Of a stretch of 64,000 bases of DNA, positions 22,974 through 33,814 are shown piece after piece. The stretch lies in NCBI RefSeq assembly GCF_028502605.1, contig NC_079232.1:558001-622000 (forward strand), in the 5' to 3' direction. The stretch's first letter is position 1, and every line of letters begins with the position of its first letter. A model generated the notes under the pieces. That model saw only the letters and a program-made list of their open reading frames with translations, was not told the origin of the DNA and did not search any database. Origin of the DNA: Trichoderma breve. Lineage: Eukaryota; Ascomycota; Sordariomycetes; Hypocreales; Hypocreaceae. The translations under genes and the position numbers were made by a program.

Positions 22974-24435
22974 CTATCGAGACTCATAGCCTCGAGACTC
23001 CGCATCCCGACTCGCTGCGTCGGCATCTTGGCCAACAATGTGCTCTTCACTGCCGTCATCAATCGTCGTCCAGCCAGTCTTGTGCGCTCGCCCATCTTTT
23101 CCTAGTCTCTCCAGGCGGTTACTCTGCTGCCCAATCGTGACGAGCCCGGGTCCTGAGCCTGTTTCACCAGACTGGTTACTCTTACTCTTTGAGCCACGAG
23201 ATGAAATCACGGAAGCCTTCTTTGTCATCCACGGGCCAAGGATCGGTGCGTTTACGGCGATAATGGCGACGAACTGACAAAAGTATTCTAATTAGCAACC
23301 TGAAAAATACGTTATCCGAATAGTTAGAAAGGGAATTGGACTAACTGTCTCTCGGATTGACCAGATGGTTCCGAGGTTGATGGACGACACATCTTTTAAG
23401 CAGAGAATACACCGCAAGAGTGTCGCAATAATGATAAAAATGCCCATGCACAACCAAAGCGCACAAAGGATTTTCCTACAACATGATTAGATATGTTTAG
23501 GGGCTGATTCGTGTCGACGAGCATACCGCATCAGGGGCATTTGCACTCTCCAGAGCAGTGGGAGTGGGATGGTCAATATCATCAGATCGGTCCTGGATCG
23601 CCACGATACCGGTCAGTTACTAGTTGTGTAGTAGCAGAGGGAATAAATGGACCGTACGTAACGTTGGTAACGACCAGTGCCAGGTAGTTTGGAATGTTCA
23701 AAGCGCAAGCATCTATCTGCAGTTAGGCGACGCTGATCTCACATGGATGACGACCTGGCAACATACCTCCTGGATAAGGATATACTTGCCAATTCTTGTG
23801 AATAGGCAAGCACTTCGTCAACATTACGATGACTGTTGACACATAGCCCGCAACGCAAATTCCCGAAGTGATGTTAACAAGTTGCATTTGTCGTAAATCA
23901 AGCCTGTCATCCCCCATTAGTTGTCTCTTCGCAGCGACACTGTCAGGGGCTATTGACAACTCACGTCAATCTCCGAAAGAGGAAGAGCATGCATGACTTT
24001 AAGCACCAAATCATCGTTACATATAGAATCCATCCGGCGAATAAGCATTTGCTGCCGATGACGATTCGTCTCGTTTCTTCTGGCGTCAAGCTGAGGGCTA
24101 TCTCGTCGTTGATACCGGTAATCGAACCATATTGGCCTAAACAATTGTCGAGCCTCGTTAATACCGTTACACTATTGGACAATGGGTCGCGTTCGATGGC
24201 AATACCTATCAGCTCAAGCATGCACAGCTCTCCCTATCATCATGTTAGTCAATTATTGTAAACGCAGGCGAAGATAACGTACGGTCCAAAAGAAAATGGC
24301 AATCACGGCAAAGTAATCATCTCCCTCCCAGTCCCAGCCAACTATCGAACATCTAACGGCAATGCGCGCGAGAATAATCAGAGTTCCAATGGCATACTCT
24401 GTCCACGCTTCAACCTGGAATGGTGTTGCTGGCAT
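22974..24435 (-). CDS. Rhodopsin-domain integral membrane protein (PTH11/SAT4-like)
   Basis: Fungal seven-helix membrane protein of unknown function; relatives include PTH11-type receptor-like proteins. Seven exons on the minus strand: 24435-24283, 24233-23965, 23903-23767, 23712-23658, 23592-23527, 23475-23346, 23273-22974; 369 residues. Introns are 49-72 nt, all GT...AG. Splicing restores the family hallmarks: WDWEGDDYFAVIAIFFWT, a YPYPGDACALNIPNYLALVVTNV stretch that spans a junction, and TDLMILTIPLPLLWRVQMPL. The C-terminal tail (about 280-369) is cytosolic, Ser/Gly/Arg rich and ends in acidic/basic repeats (RDAESRGYESR). The start is the ATG at 24433-24435; the frame continues upstream without ATG. 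It is divergent from the aldoxime dehydratase-like gene, with 0.9 kb between the starts. Confidence 0.82.
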
Positions 24436-25316
24436 GATGTCGTCCAAAACCACCCGGAAGCCTTCTCATCATATTACGAAATATTCAGCACCATCGTCGA
24501 GTTCAGGATCTGCTCTCCCATTTCTGGGATCCAAGATTCTCAAATACTCGTACTTGAAATGCACAGGCCAATTCTCCCCTGAAAGATTTGTGGTTAGATT
24601 CAACGACTAGCCAAGGGGACCAAGCTATGGTGACAGCGAAGCGACGAGCCATACCCTCACGGGTTTAATACTAAATGGCCGGGAGACGAACTACCATTTT
24701 GCCAAATGCGGAGTATGTAATAAACCTATTACCTGTCAGCGATTGAATGGCTCAATGCTGAGAGGAAAAAAATAGTCCTCCCTGGAAACTCCATTGCCGA
24801 TGGCACGCTGCTGCAGGGATGGGTGCCAACAGCAAGGGCCTCAGCTTGCCACGACCGACGCCCTCAAAGCTAGAGATGCCTGATGCTCGACGCCCCGTAT
24901 GCCTAAATGAGATATAGATAACCAAAGAGACTAAGTGTTGGAGAGGCCTGCATTGAAACCCCAAGACCCATATCTGCTGCATCTAATGATGCATGCCAAG
25001 ATGGGCAACTATTTGCCATGGTCTGGACAACTCCTTTTCTGCTGGCTTATCCCATTGAAGGAATTTGTACAGCATGTTCATCTTCACCATGATCATGGGA
25101 TGCGTTTAGTCCGGGGTAGTACGAGTACATGTGTTACTCAATGATCCAAAGTGGTATCCGGCTGTTCATAAAACTCCCCAATGCTCCTTTTCCTCTGCAT
25201 TTCTCCGCCATGCTCTGCAACCTACCTTATGTCATTACTGTTCCTGAACGAAATTCCGTTTCGCAAAAAGCTGACGTTGCCGAGCCACCGCTATCACCGA
25301 TCAAACGACGATCAAG
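24436..25316. other. Divergent promoter region
   Basis: Lies between the starts of the rhodopsin-domain protein and the aldoxime dehydratase-like gene. No gene, RNA or clear repeat seen. Confidence 0.4.
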
Positions 25317-26405
25317 ATGACCCTCGTTACGGCAATCCCGGAGCATTTGCAGGTTGAACGAACCATTCCAGCTTCTACGCCTGCAAACTACGAGCCTCCT
25401 TTCCCTGCATACAGCGCCCAGTTCGCCAAGGATGTCTCAAGTTTGGTAATGGTCGTTATTGGTGCCCAGTTCCCTAGCAAGACGGGGAAAGAAGAGGCTG
25501 CCATTTCCAAGGTGAACTCATTTTTGACATTTGCTGGTGAAGATGGAGAGGAAGTCATTGGGCCAGCATTTTCGGAATGGGCGGCTGTGACTGACCCCAA
25601 GGGCTATTACAATATCACTGCTCTTGCTTATTGGAAAAGCGAAGAGGTATATCAGAAATGGACAACAAAATCTGGCTTTCAGTCCTGGTGGGAAAGCCTT
25701 GATACACAGGAACAAGAGAATGGCTGGTTCCTCGAAGTCTTCTTCCCAACCATGGACAGGTTCGAGACAGTGTTTTCCAGCGGTGAGATTCCCGAGGGGG
25801 CAGCTGAAATGCGAGATGGAGTCGTCGGACCTATCAAGGAGCACGTCTACTGGGGAAGCATGCGAGATCGTCTAGCAGCTGCGCAGACAGACGCCCTCAA
25901 AGGCGAGGAGTTCCTCAAGGCCCCTACAGAACAGGCACCAAACGGAAATCTGTCTCGGAGGATCCGAGTCCCAGGCAAGAAGAACCTGGCTATCATCCGC
26001 TCAGGCCAAGACTGGGCCGACACGGCACCTGAGGAGCGGAAGCTGTACGTCAAGACGATGCATCCTGTGCTCGAGGTAGGGATGAACTTTCTCCGCGATC
26101 GCGGAGACGAGGTTGGCTGTTATAGCTGCCGCTTCATGGACATTATCGATCCCATCACGAGAAGTGCAGACAAAGACCGCACCTTTGGGCTGGCGTTTTT
26201 TGACGAGCTTGCCTCTCTTGAGAAATGGAGCAGGGAGCATCCCACACACCTGGCCATCTTTGGTGGATTTCTCAAGTACGCGGCTCAGCTGAACAATGTC
26301 ATTACGCTCCGCCTATTTCACGAGGTGCTAGTGGTCAAGCCAGAGCAGCAGCTGTTTGAGTACGTCGGATGTCATCCGGAGACGGGGATGCTGGTTGCGA
26401 AATGA
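25317..26405 (+). CDS. Aldoxime dehydratase-like haem enzyme
   Basis: Aldoxime dehydratases convert R-CH=N-OH to nitriles using ferrous haem b. Single exon, 362 residues, close to OxdB/OxdRE-type enzymes (about 350). By position and local sequence the key residues are present: His311 in PTHLAIFGGF as proximal haem ligand, Ser229 in RSGQDW, His335 in LRLFHEVLVV as distal acid/base, and Arg183 in WGSMRDR. Spacing matches what I recall for OxdRE (Arg178, Ser219, His299, His320). The N-terminal half has the dimeric alpha/beta-barrel pattern (YYNITALAYWKSEEVYQKW). In fungi and bacteria these enzymes act on phenylacetaldoxime-type compounds. An amidase exists in the same region, but no nitrilase or nitrile hydratase was seen. 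Confidence 0.85.
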   Translation: MTLVTAIPEHLQVERTIPASTPANYEPPFPAYSAQFAKDVSSLVMVVIGAQFPSKTGKEEAAISKVNSFLTFAGEDGEEVIGPAFSEWAAVTDPKGYYNITALAYWKSEEVYQKWTTKSGFQSWWESLDTQEQENGWFLEVFFPTMDRFETVFSSGEIPEGAAEMRDGVVGPIKEHVYWGSMRDRLAAAQTDALKGEEFLKAPTEQAPNGNLSRRIRVPGKKNLAIIRSGQDWADTAPEERKLYVKTMHPVLEVGMNFLRDRGDEVGCYSCRFMDIIDPITRSADKDRTFGLAFFDELASLEKWSREHPTHLAIFGGFLKYAAQLNNVITLRLFHEVLVVKPEQQLFEYVGCHPETGMLVAK

Positions 26406-27469
26406 TACTATTTGCACACGAGACGGCTTGCTCCGCAGACTAGGAAAACCGGCATTTGGTCCCCGGCCTTGGTAGTGCGTTGTAACGTCAGCGGCAACGT
26501 TTTCATATCTACACGTTGCAGTTTCAATCTTGAAGTAGGTTTTTGCGAAGGACTGTCCTGAATTAGCAGTAAACTATTTCCTGAAGTGATAGAAAGTGAC
26601 ATGTCAGCTCAATCACCGCGTAGACTCTACCCGTATAAGTAGGACGGCAGAAGTGTTGGGGTCCCCTAGGTCTAAGAATGGATCGACGGCTACCTTTAAC
26701 CTTGGTGCTGACCTATATCGAACAAGCTTGAAAATAGCCCCGGCAAGGGCCGCTGGAAACAAGCAAAAGCACTGCGTATACCCGATACCGCCAAAATGTG
26801 GGCATGTATGTGCGTTTCTTTGACGCGAAATGAATACGAAGGCAGATCCACTGGCTTTGGTAAGGGCTTTGAGTATATTTACTTGACATTGTTGCTTCTC
26901 CGTGGATGATCGAGGATTATGTGTATAATAGAATATGCGCAAAATAGGATGAATGCCATCTGCCGGAGATGATGTGTCAGATTCACGGTTTGGCTGTTGG
27001 TCGTCCCATGTTCACGTACGGAAATAAGGATCATGAGCGCGGCGATAACGAACGAATATGTGCTACATGATCAGGAAAGGAGTGCCAAGTCTTTTATCTC
27101 CTCATTGCAAAAATGGTCACTACGCGACACTTTTTGTTGGGTCATCAGAAACCCTTTAACAGCGTAGTTGGATCACGAACTTGCAGCGCAGCATCTGGCC
27201 TTGAGTCAGGCGCTGGGTCTTATTCTGTTCCACTACGGGTAGATCTAAACGGCTACAGCCGTCCGGGATTAGCCTGGGCTAGAGACTTGAGTTTGTCTGC
27301 GTCTATCACATTTGAGTTGTTGCTGAGTCGAGGTACATAGATGTTGAGTTCATATAGTATGTATTTTTGTTTCTGTTATAATGATATCAATCTGTAAAAA
27401 CACAATTGATCCATCCAATGTCTAAATTACTCATCCGAACTGATTCATGTTATATGTACAATATACGGT
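26406..27469. other. Convergent intergenic, no gene seen
   Basis: One kb between the stops of the aldoxime dehydratase-like and PEP-mutase-like genes. No recognisable gene or repeat; the short frames on either strand have no motif. Confidence 0.4.
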
Positions 27470-28306
27470 TTATGCCAAGCCGCCACCAGAAAACATTTGC
27501 AGTGCCTTTTCCTTGGCCGCGTTCATCGCAGCGATGTATAGGCTGGGTCCAACACTGATTCTCGCAACACCAATGCTGGCCAGATCAGCTGTGGTGAGAG
27601 AGCCAGGCTGTCCAGACAACATAACGGCAACCTTGCCATCTAACTCCTTGACAAGTGTCTTGATGGTCTCGCTGGACAAGCCATTGGGACCACCGAAGAA
27701 GAAAACTGATGTGGCACCAGCTGCAAGATATGCCTTGCCACGCTTGACAGCCTCAGCTACCCGAGCTTCGAGGCTCAGATCAGGAGATTCCAGACGGAAA
27801 ATATCAGATCGAGCGTTGATGACAAAATCGGGGGCACCGGCGTCTTTGGCGGCATCGAAAGCACGCTTGAGCCGGGCAACTTGGTCCTCAAGCTTGTAGA
27901 GGGAGCCGGAGATGCCCTTACCGAAACCAGCGGAAGGGATGCTATCTTCAAGGTTGGCTCCAGCAGCGCCGTATTCTACGGCAGCGGTGACGACAGCTGT
28001 GATAAGATCCCCGTACCCGTCCTGGAGATCGACGGAAAGAGGAAGGCCCGCCTGTTCTGCGAGGGGGGCAATTCGAGAGATGGCTTCGAGGTTTTGCACC
28101 ATGGTGAGTTCTTCATCTTGAATGCCAAGACTGGCAGCAATGGCCCATGATGCTGTTGCCAATGCCTTGACGGGCTTGGAGGCTCCTGAGTTTAGAGAGA
28201 CAATGGCATTGAGAGATGAGAGGTCCCAGATGTTGGAGAGCACGAGAGGCGAGCCAGGCTTGTGAAGAGCCTTGAGGGTCTGAGCTGATTGGTTGACTGA
28301 AGCCAT
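27470..28306 (-). CDS. PEP mutase / isocitrate lyase superfamily enzyme
   Basis: TIM-barrel enzyme that forms or cleaves C-C or P-C bonds next to a carboxylate (isocitrate lyase, methylisocitrate lyase, oxaloacetate hydrolase, PEP phosphonomutase relatives). Single exon, 278 residues. The Mg-binding site is readable as SVDLQDGYGD (Asp93, Asp96) and NLEDS (Glu120, Asp121). The INARSDIF strand carries the conserved Arg. The usual lyase loop KKCGH is absent, and the equivalent stretch is FGKGISGSLYKLEDQ. It is therefore not a true isocitrate lyase, but one of the short, functionally open subgroup common in fungi and bacteria. The intronless structure is compatible with bacterial ancestry. Substrate unknown. 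Confidence 0.85.
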   Translation of the reverse strand: MASVNQSAQTLKALHKPGSPLVLSNIWDLSSLNAIVSLNSGASKPVKALATASWAIAASLGIQDEELTMVQNLEAISRIAPLAEQAGLPLSVDLQDGYGDLITAVVTAAVEYGAAGANLEDSIPSAGFGKGISGSLYKLEDQVARLKRAFDAAKDAGAPDFVINARSDIFRLESPDLSLEARVAEAVKRGKAYLAAGATSVFFFGGPNGLSSETIKTLVKELDGKVAVMLSGQPGSLTTADLASIGVARISVGPSLYIAAMNAAKEKALQMFSGGGLA

Positions 28307-29544
28307 TATTGTTGTTGACGTGTGTTGCAGATAGGATGGGATAGGATGACTTGACTTGTTATGAATGAGATGGGAATGTTAGACGAGGAGAACGAGGAGC
28401 AAAAGGGTGGCCTATATACTTTCGAGCGTGAATTTGAGGCATCAACTGAAAACACAGGCATCGGGTCATCAATGCCAAACTAACGCGCAAAGTTACCCAA
28501 CTTCTGGAGCAATGGGCAACAAGCAACGCCGCGCTACACCATACAATACCAATAGCAACACTAGGCGGTTGTCACTTGAAGGGCGGAGTTAGCGGATTCG
28601 GGCACAAAGAAACGATCCGGCGCCAGCCGCAGGCCGAACCCAAGCATGCACTCAATGCAAGGCGCCCCATAGATTCACGGCTGGCAATGCGCTTCGATTC
28701 GTTGCGAGTCCTCCGTGGCGTTTCTTCAACAGCGCACTTTGGTACGTGGAACGCAAATCGCTCGTACACGTATGGTTTGGGGAGCAGCCCTGAAGTAAGG
28801 TACCAACCACTGGATGGAGGCAACACACATGTCCGCTGCCGTAGCCTGATGATTTGGCCATCGTCTTTGAGGCGGTTCTCCGGGATGGAGTCCGGGTGGT
28901 TCGGCTGTTGATGGCGGTTACGGAGCAACAACCAATGGAGGGGTGGTTTAGTTTGGGAGCAACGTGATTGGAAGTTTGGAGTGGATGACGGTTGAGTTTG
29001 AGCTGGCAGAGAGAAGTAATCGCCAAATGACTAATGTGGCGCTGCGGGCGGAGGATGGGCAAACAGGTTCCTCTTTGGAGAAAGAAAATGTGTTATACTT
29101 GCGTGAGTCCGAGTATTCTCTCTCGTATGGAAGGGTTGCTTCTAAGGGTTCAGAGAGACGTAGATGGGCCGATGCACTTATACAGCCGGTGTAAGGCCTT
29201 GGGCGTAATCAAAATTGCTGCGAGGTTTCCAGATCGGGTATTCCTACCTTATTCGGCCTAAGGGCCTGGCGGGCAATGGGGCAGAGTCTCTTGCACGACT
29301 TCTGGTAGTTGAATACGGTAGCTGGAGAGAAGATGAACCGCGTCTTGACATTGCTTGTGAATCTTACAGTTAACGGGCGCAGAGGCCTTTTAAAGCGTGC
29401 CTGGATTACTGAACATTCGGTTTACAGCCAGGACGAGATAGCTCACTTTTCTGTCGTATAATTCCCAAGGCTGTTGGAGCGCAGATGATGACTAAATGCA
29501 CAAAGCGAAAGGCCTTGGGAGGGTTTAAAATTGCTGTGAAGTCC

Positions 29545-29564
29545 GGGTCCGCCAACACGGACCC
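29545..29564. repeat. Perfect hairpin inside the repeat array
   Basis: GGGTCCG (29545-29551) is followed by a 6-base loop and CGGACCC (29558-29564), immediately after the second repeat copy. Perfect 7-bp stem; function unknown. Confidence 0.6.
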
Positions 29565-29612
29565 CTCCCTTGTCGTGCGCGCCTTCTTTAACCTTCTGAA
29601 GGACTGACTTTC

Positions 29613-29640
29613 TTCACAGCGCATCCGGATGCTTCACAGC
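29613..29640. repeat. GCATCCGGATGC palindrome between direct TTCACAGC repeats
   Basis: A perfect 12-bp palindrome (29621-29632) is flanked on each side by TTCACAGC, the complement of the GCTGTGAA repeat core. The right TTCACAGC belongs to the inverted repeat copy. Confidence 0.65.
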
Positions 29641-30485
29641 AATTTTATATCCTCCTGGAGCTGTGTGGACAAGTATACGTGCACACTGGCTCCCTTATCG
29701 GAAGCTACATGTACTGGGTAGACGCCTTTGGTTGCAAGGTCATGAGGGGGTCAAAGATGCTGTGAAACGAATACCAGATTGGACACAGCTGTGCATTAGT
29801 CTCTAATGCTAGTTTACAGAAAGCTACTGGTGAACGTCTATGGTAACAAGACCTTGTGAGGAGCAAAAATTGCTGTGAATCCACGGCGCTTTCAGCTAAA
29901 GCAGTGCAGCTTTTGTCTTAACCACATGTGCATATTGAGAAATGATGTGTGTTCGAGACAGTACGAAGAAGCAGTTAGTGAGTTATATGGTCTCGTCTCA
30001 TGTAGTAACATGGGACAAGAATGGTTTCTCCCTTTTTCCCATCCTTGGATTATACTCTTTTTCAAAGCAATTGATGTCTAGCCATCGAATATGACCCAGA
30101 ACCCAGGTTCTAGTATAAACACTTTTTTCCAATGTATAAAACAAAAATACTTTTACATGTTTGGGATAACGCAGATAATAGATAGATGCACTTATATAGC
30201 TAGTGTAATGCTTTAGGAGATGTCAAAATTCTTGTGAAGCTATTGGATTGTAATATCCCGGGTCTTTAACGAGCCATTACATACTTAGATATCCTCGTCA
30301 TCAAGGGGTTTATGCCGCTCAAACATCCCTTTCATCAATCTCGAACTTTGGCAATCAACTTTTATGTTTCATATTGCAATTTATATTTTCTTTAGAGATA
30401 GACATCTGGTATTTTCTTAGTTTAGCTAAAGAAGACCACCTTTGCCGTAGTTAGCTTGTGGCTACTACTTGTCATAAACATGTTG

Positions 30486-31410
30486 TCACATTTCGACCCC
30501 ATTGAGCAGAATTCTGAAGAGCCAAGAGTTTTCAATCTCATCAGCTCGGGCTTTAAGTTCATCAACATCCCAATTGACCCAGACAAACTTGCTCTTAAGG
30601 AACTTGGCCTCTGGCGACGCAAGCCACACCGTGAATTGACCAGCAAGTTCAGCTACAGTGTATCATCTTCGTCAGTGTTTTGGAAGACCAGTTTACCATT
30701 TGGATGCACTTACGCTCATCCTCCGAAACCACGCCGAGATGGGAGTTGAAACCCGTCGAAATGACTCCAGGTTGAATCTGAATAACGTGCCACCCAGGGT
30801 GCTCTTCCTGCAAATAATCGAACATCTTGGTAGTAGCAGCCTTAAGAGCAGAGTATACCCAAATACCCGGCACAGGTTTGATGTGGGCCAACCCTGAAGA
30901 GACATTGTAGACATGCGCGTCAGTTGCCAGTAAGGGTGCAAAGGACTGAATCGCGTTGAAAGGGGCGATGACGCCGAGCTCGAACCCGTGACGCAGCGCC
31001 GCTTCATCATATCCCTCTACAGACCCGACTTCGGGCATGACTCCCGCGGAATTGATGAAGATGTTGATCTTGGCACCGTTGGCATTTTTCACCAAAGCAG
31101 TGGCTGCGGCGTCAACATCGGCACGTTTACTCAAGTCGACGCTTTCGAACAACACCTGAAAATCAGCATTCTTGGCCTTGCTTGTGATCTCAGTGGCCGT
31201 TTCTTCCAGCTTCTCGAGGCGTCTGCCGAGGATGGCGATAGTTTTGGCACCGGCTTGTGCGAAAGCTACAGCGATAGCTTTTCCAATGCCTGTGCCTCCA
31301 CCTGTGACTACGACAAAGGCTCCTGCAGCGCTGAGTTCAGGGCGGGTTGGGTCGATGGCCGCGTAGGGTTTATTGTGCCATGTCTTGGTGAAGGAGACGT
31401 AATCGGGCAT
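30486..31410 (-). CDS. Short-chain dehydrogenase/reductase
   Basis: NAD(P)-dependent oxidoreductase with a Rossmann fold. Two exons on the minus strand: 31410-30714 and 30652-30486; 287 residues. The 61-nt intron starts GTAAGT and ends TGTAG. Splicing gives …EDEPELAGQFTVWLASPEAKFLKSKFVW…, a normal fungal SDR C-terminus, whereas reading through stops shortly after. Classical SDR motifs are complete: TGGGTGIG (about 36-43), NSAG (120-123) and catalytic Tyr186-x3-Lys190 in VYSALK with Ser171/172. The substrate is unknown. Its start region is shared divergently with the Zn2Cys6 regulator, and that promoter holds two TCCGCGGAA sites. A role in one pathway with the neighbouring NmrA-like and F420-type genes is inferred. 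Confidence 0.9.
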
Positions 31411-31695
31411 TGTGATCTGAGTTTGTGTATAATGGGGCGATAGTCGGGTCTGGGTGGTTACGACGCTGGGGTTTCTGCTTGATGCATATAGAAATAGGAG
31501 TGTTTCTTACTCGACAGCTCGAATGATTGAGGACATCTTATACCAGGCTTTTATTGCCAAGTTTCTAACTCCGAAGCAAAGCTCGGAACGTATTCCAAGC
31601 CCCTTCTGGCGTGTTTGAAATAGAATAGCCATGGAACAGAACATACTCAATCAGAGATTTCCAATCTTATCATCTTTCACATCCACCGTAGCATG

Positions 31696-31704
31696 TCCGC
31701 GGAA
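31696..31704. promoter_or_regulatory. TCCGCGGAA site 1 of 4
   Basis: TCCGCGGAA in the SDR/regulator divergent promoter, 286 bases upstream of the SDR start and 274 upstream of the regulator start. The core TCCGCGGA is palindromic. Confidence 0.55.
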
Positions 31705-31889
31705 GACTTAGCCGTATAAGCCGCATCCAGATCATCACGTACATGTATACTCAAGTACTCTAACTAATATCGATTGTTACCATGTTTCACCATCACAGGA
31801 CCACTTTTTAAGCATCTCAAGATTTTGGTGAGTCCACATAACTTTAAAAGTTGGCTGATAAATTCGGGCGGATTCCGCTTTGTCAGCGA

Positions 31890-31903
31890 GCTTCCGCGGA
31901 AGC
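31890..31903. promoter_or_regulatory. TCCGCGGAA site 2 of 4, 14-bp palindrome
   Basis: GCTTCCGCGGAAGC is a perfect 14-bp palindrome, 75 bases upstream of the regulator start. Overlapping CCG/CGG half-sites suit a Zn2Cys6 dimer, possibly the adjacent gene product acting on its own promoter (inference). Confidence 0.6.
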
Positions 31904-31977
31904 ATCTTGGTCATAGTACTAACATATTAGTCTCGGGGAATCAAATATTCGACTCAATGGTAACATTAACTTGACAT

Positions 31978-33814
31978 ATGAGTTCCATGGATGTCAAAGC
32001 TACAATGGAAATTGATCATCGACCCAGAAAGGTGGTACTCTATCCAATCTCTGAAAGAACGCAATCACTGATCCTAGCGGCGGACAGGCCTGCGATTTAT
32101 GCTACACTCGTAAACTCAAATGCAATGGACAGGAACCTCGCTGTTCTAACTGTATAATTTATGCAAGAGAATGCACCCATACAGCTCAAAGCCGCAGGTC
32201 AAGACCTAAGACTCGGCATAATGGTGGCAATGATACAACGAGGGTAAATGAAGTCCAGAACCTACGAGCGCGGGTACAGGAATTGGAGACTCAACTGGTA
32301 TATCTGCTCGCCCTGTCAAATGTCGGGACATTACTTACAATATATGACCTAGATACAGAATCCTATTCAAAACAATAGTCACCAATCTGCGGGAAGCCAT
32401 AACAATGCAAACAGCTCCATGATTCTTCCTCCCCTTCAACAAGCTTTGCCCATGATCGAAATGTTTCTCAACAAACTAAACTCAGTACTTCCATTATTTC
32501 ACGGTGGTACATTCTTGCGCCTGGTTGGAGAATGCTATTCCCGCACACCACGACAACGGGATCCAGTAGCGTGGGCTGCTATCAATGTAGTTCTGGCCTT
32601 GACTTGTCAGCAAATCTCGCCACCAGATGGTACTGATGATGCAGGAGCTCGGGCGGATCATACCACCGAATATCTAAACAGAGCACAATCAGTCATCTCA
32701 GATGTAATGCTGAGCGAAACTCGACTCTTAAACATACAGACGCTAGTGGGCATGGTGATGGTCCTCCAGAGCGCCCACGATCCAACTCAGGCTCTGATCT
32801 TGATAGCAGCGACAATCCGCCTAGCACACAAAATGGGTCTTCAAAATCGGATCACATCAGCACACCTAGACTCTGAAGAAAGGAGGCAACATACTCACGT
32901 CTTCTGGCTAGTGTATATTTTGGACAAGGACTTAAGTCTGCGCGCACAACAACCATCTATTCAGCTTGACGATGACATTGATCTAGACTTGCCACATTCC
33001 CTACCTGCGGATGATGAGGGTGATGGTGATGCTCCTGGAGTAATAGCTACCGCCGATGGAAATGCCCGAATGAACTACTTCCTAGCGCGTGTGCAGTTAG
33101 CTAACATCGAGGGTGGTGTATATGACTGCATCTTCTCAACAAGGGCAGCGAAACGCAGTCCAGAGGAGCGACTTGCTGCAGCCAATAGCGTACTCGAAGC
33201 CCTCGAGAAATGGCAAGCCGAGATACCATCTGAGTTTGGCGCCGCCGCCGTCATCACTTCGATAGCAAACGACTCAACAAGTCTTGGCTTATATTGTGTT
33301 CTGCATTCTATCAGCCTTCGTTGTATGACTCTTATTAATAGAGCTCATGCCTGGAACGATGAGTGGGTGAGGGGTGTGCACGACATCGTGAGAGGAGGTA
33401 CGGGAAAACTGCAGCTTCCCATTGGATGGGCAATGCTGGTTCACCAAGCGCGAGACTTTATGATTTTGTTTGAGCGGGCGTGGTCAGCGGAGATCTGGTT
33501 TCGCTGGTAAGTGGACCCCCAACAATATCGAATAGATGCTTTTGCTAATGGTTACTATCATGATCGTCTCTTGTCCTTACGTATCATCCATGATGGTTTT
33601 AGTAACCAACAATCTACGCAATCTCCTTCATCATCGGATACAGCTAGATAGCCAACTTGTTGATAAGGCCTTGCAGTGGCTGAAAGCTGGTGCGGAGGAA
33701 ACGCAAAGAGAAGATGTCCGCATACTTCGGGATATTTGCGTAGATATTGTTCAAAGGGTTGAGCGCAAGCGTGCTGCACCTATCTTTGGGGTCTGTCCCC
33801 GTATCCTTCTTTAG
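31978..33814 (+). CDS. Zn2Cys6 transcription factor with fungal-specific domain; 3' end unresolved
   Basis: DNA-binding regulator of the nucleus. Exon 1 is 31978-32031, exon 2 32088-32297, exon 3 32353 to about 33508. The introns (56 and 55 nt) are canonical. The binuclear zinc cluster is complete: Cys20, 23, 30, 37, 40 and 47 with spacing 2-6-6-2-6 and the basic YTRKLK loop. A coiled-coil-like linker follows (VQNLRARVQELETQL). The middle-homology domain runs from about residue 120, with VFWLVYILDKDLSLRAQQPS as its conserved core. The end is a problem. After …EIWFR the frame meets TGG-TAA at a perfect GTAAGT donor, while the family-like continuation (MMVLVTNN…QLVDKALQWLKAG…) runs from 33536 to 33814 in another frame. 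No nearby AG acceptor restores that frame without a stop. The first that does (after TAG at 33652) removes 144 nt including part of the conserved region. Either splicing is unusual or the 3' end is damaged. Confidence 0.7.

Larger units (their letters stand above)
29193..30239. repeat. Left array of a degenerate ATTGCTGTGAA repeat family (six copies)
   Basis: Copies at 29193-29225, 29509-29541, 29632-29658 (inverted), 29736-29767, 29848-29879 and 30207-30239. Each reads roughly AAGRYCTTGGGAGG, a variable TNA, then AAAATTGCTGTGAA. The 29193 and 30207 copies also share GATGCACTTATA and the following 10 bases upstream. The 29736 and 29848 copies share an AGCTAC...CGYCT...TGGT upstream arm. Core-to-core distances are about 112, 227, 316 and 361 bp, near multiples of 105-115. 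The repeat is not explained by any gene and recurs at 36.86-37.08 kb. Confidence 0.75.
28307..30485. other. 2.2-kb intergenic region carrying the ATTGCTGTGAA repeats
   Basis: The left part (28.3-29.15 kb) is moderately GC-rich; its overlapping open frames on both strands lack domains, so no gene is supported. The right part (29.19-30.24 kb) contains six copies of a degenerate repeat, described separately. It then becomes AT-rich up to the end of the SDR gene. Confidence 0.5.
31411..31977. promoter_or_regulatory. Divergent SDR / Zn2Cys6 regulator promoter
   Basis: 567 bases between the two start codons. It contains TCCGCGGAA at 31696-31704 and the 14-bp palindrome at 31890-31903. A third inverted CGG pair, GCGGATTCCGC, lies at 31868-31878. 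No gene in between. Confidence 0.55.

Noticed and set aside
22974..24435. Several separate short frames that could be read as independent small genes
   Set aside because: They are exons of one rhodopsin-domain gene; splice signals and phase join all seven.
28572..29062. Minus-strand frames of 119 and 136 codons
   Set aside because: Overlap in different phases, no family resemblance and no start context.
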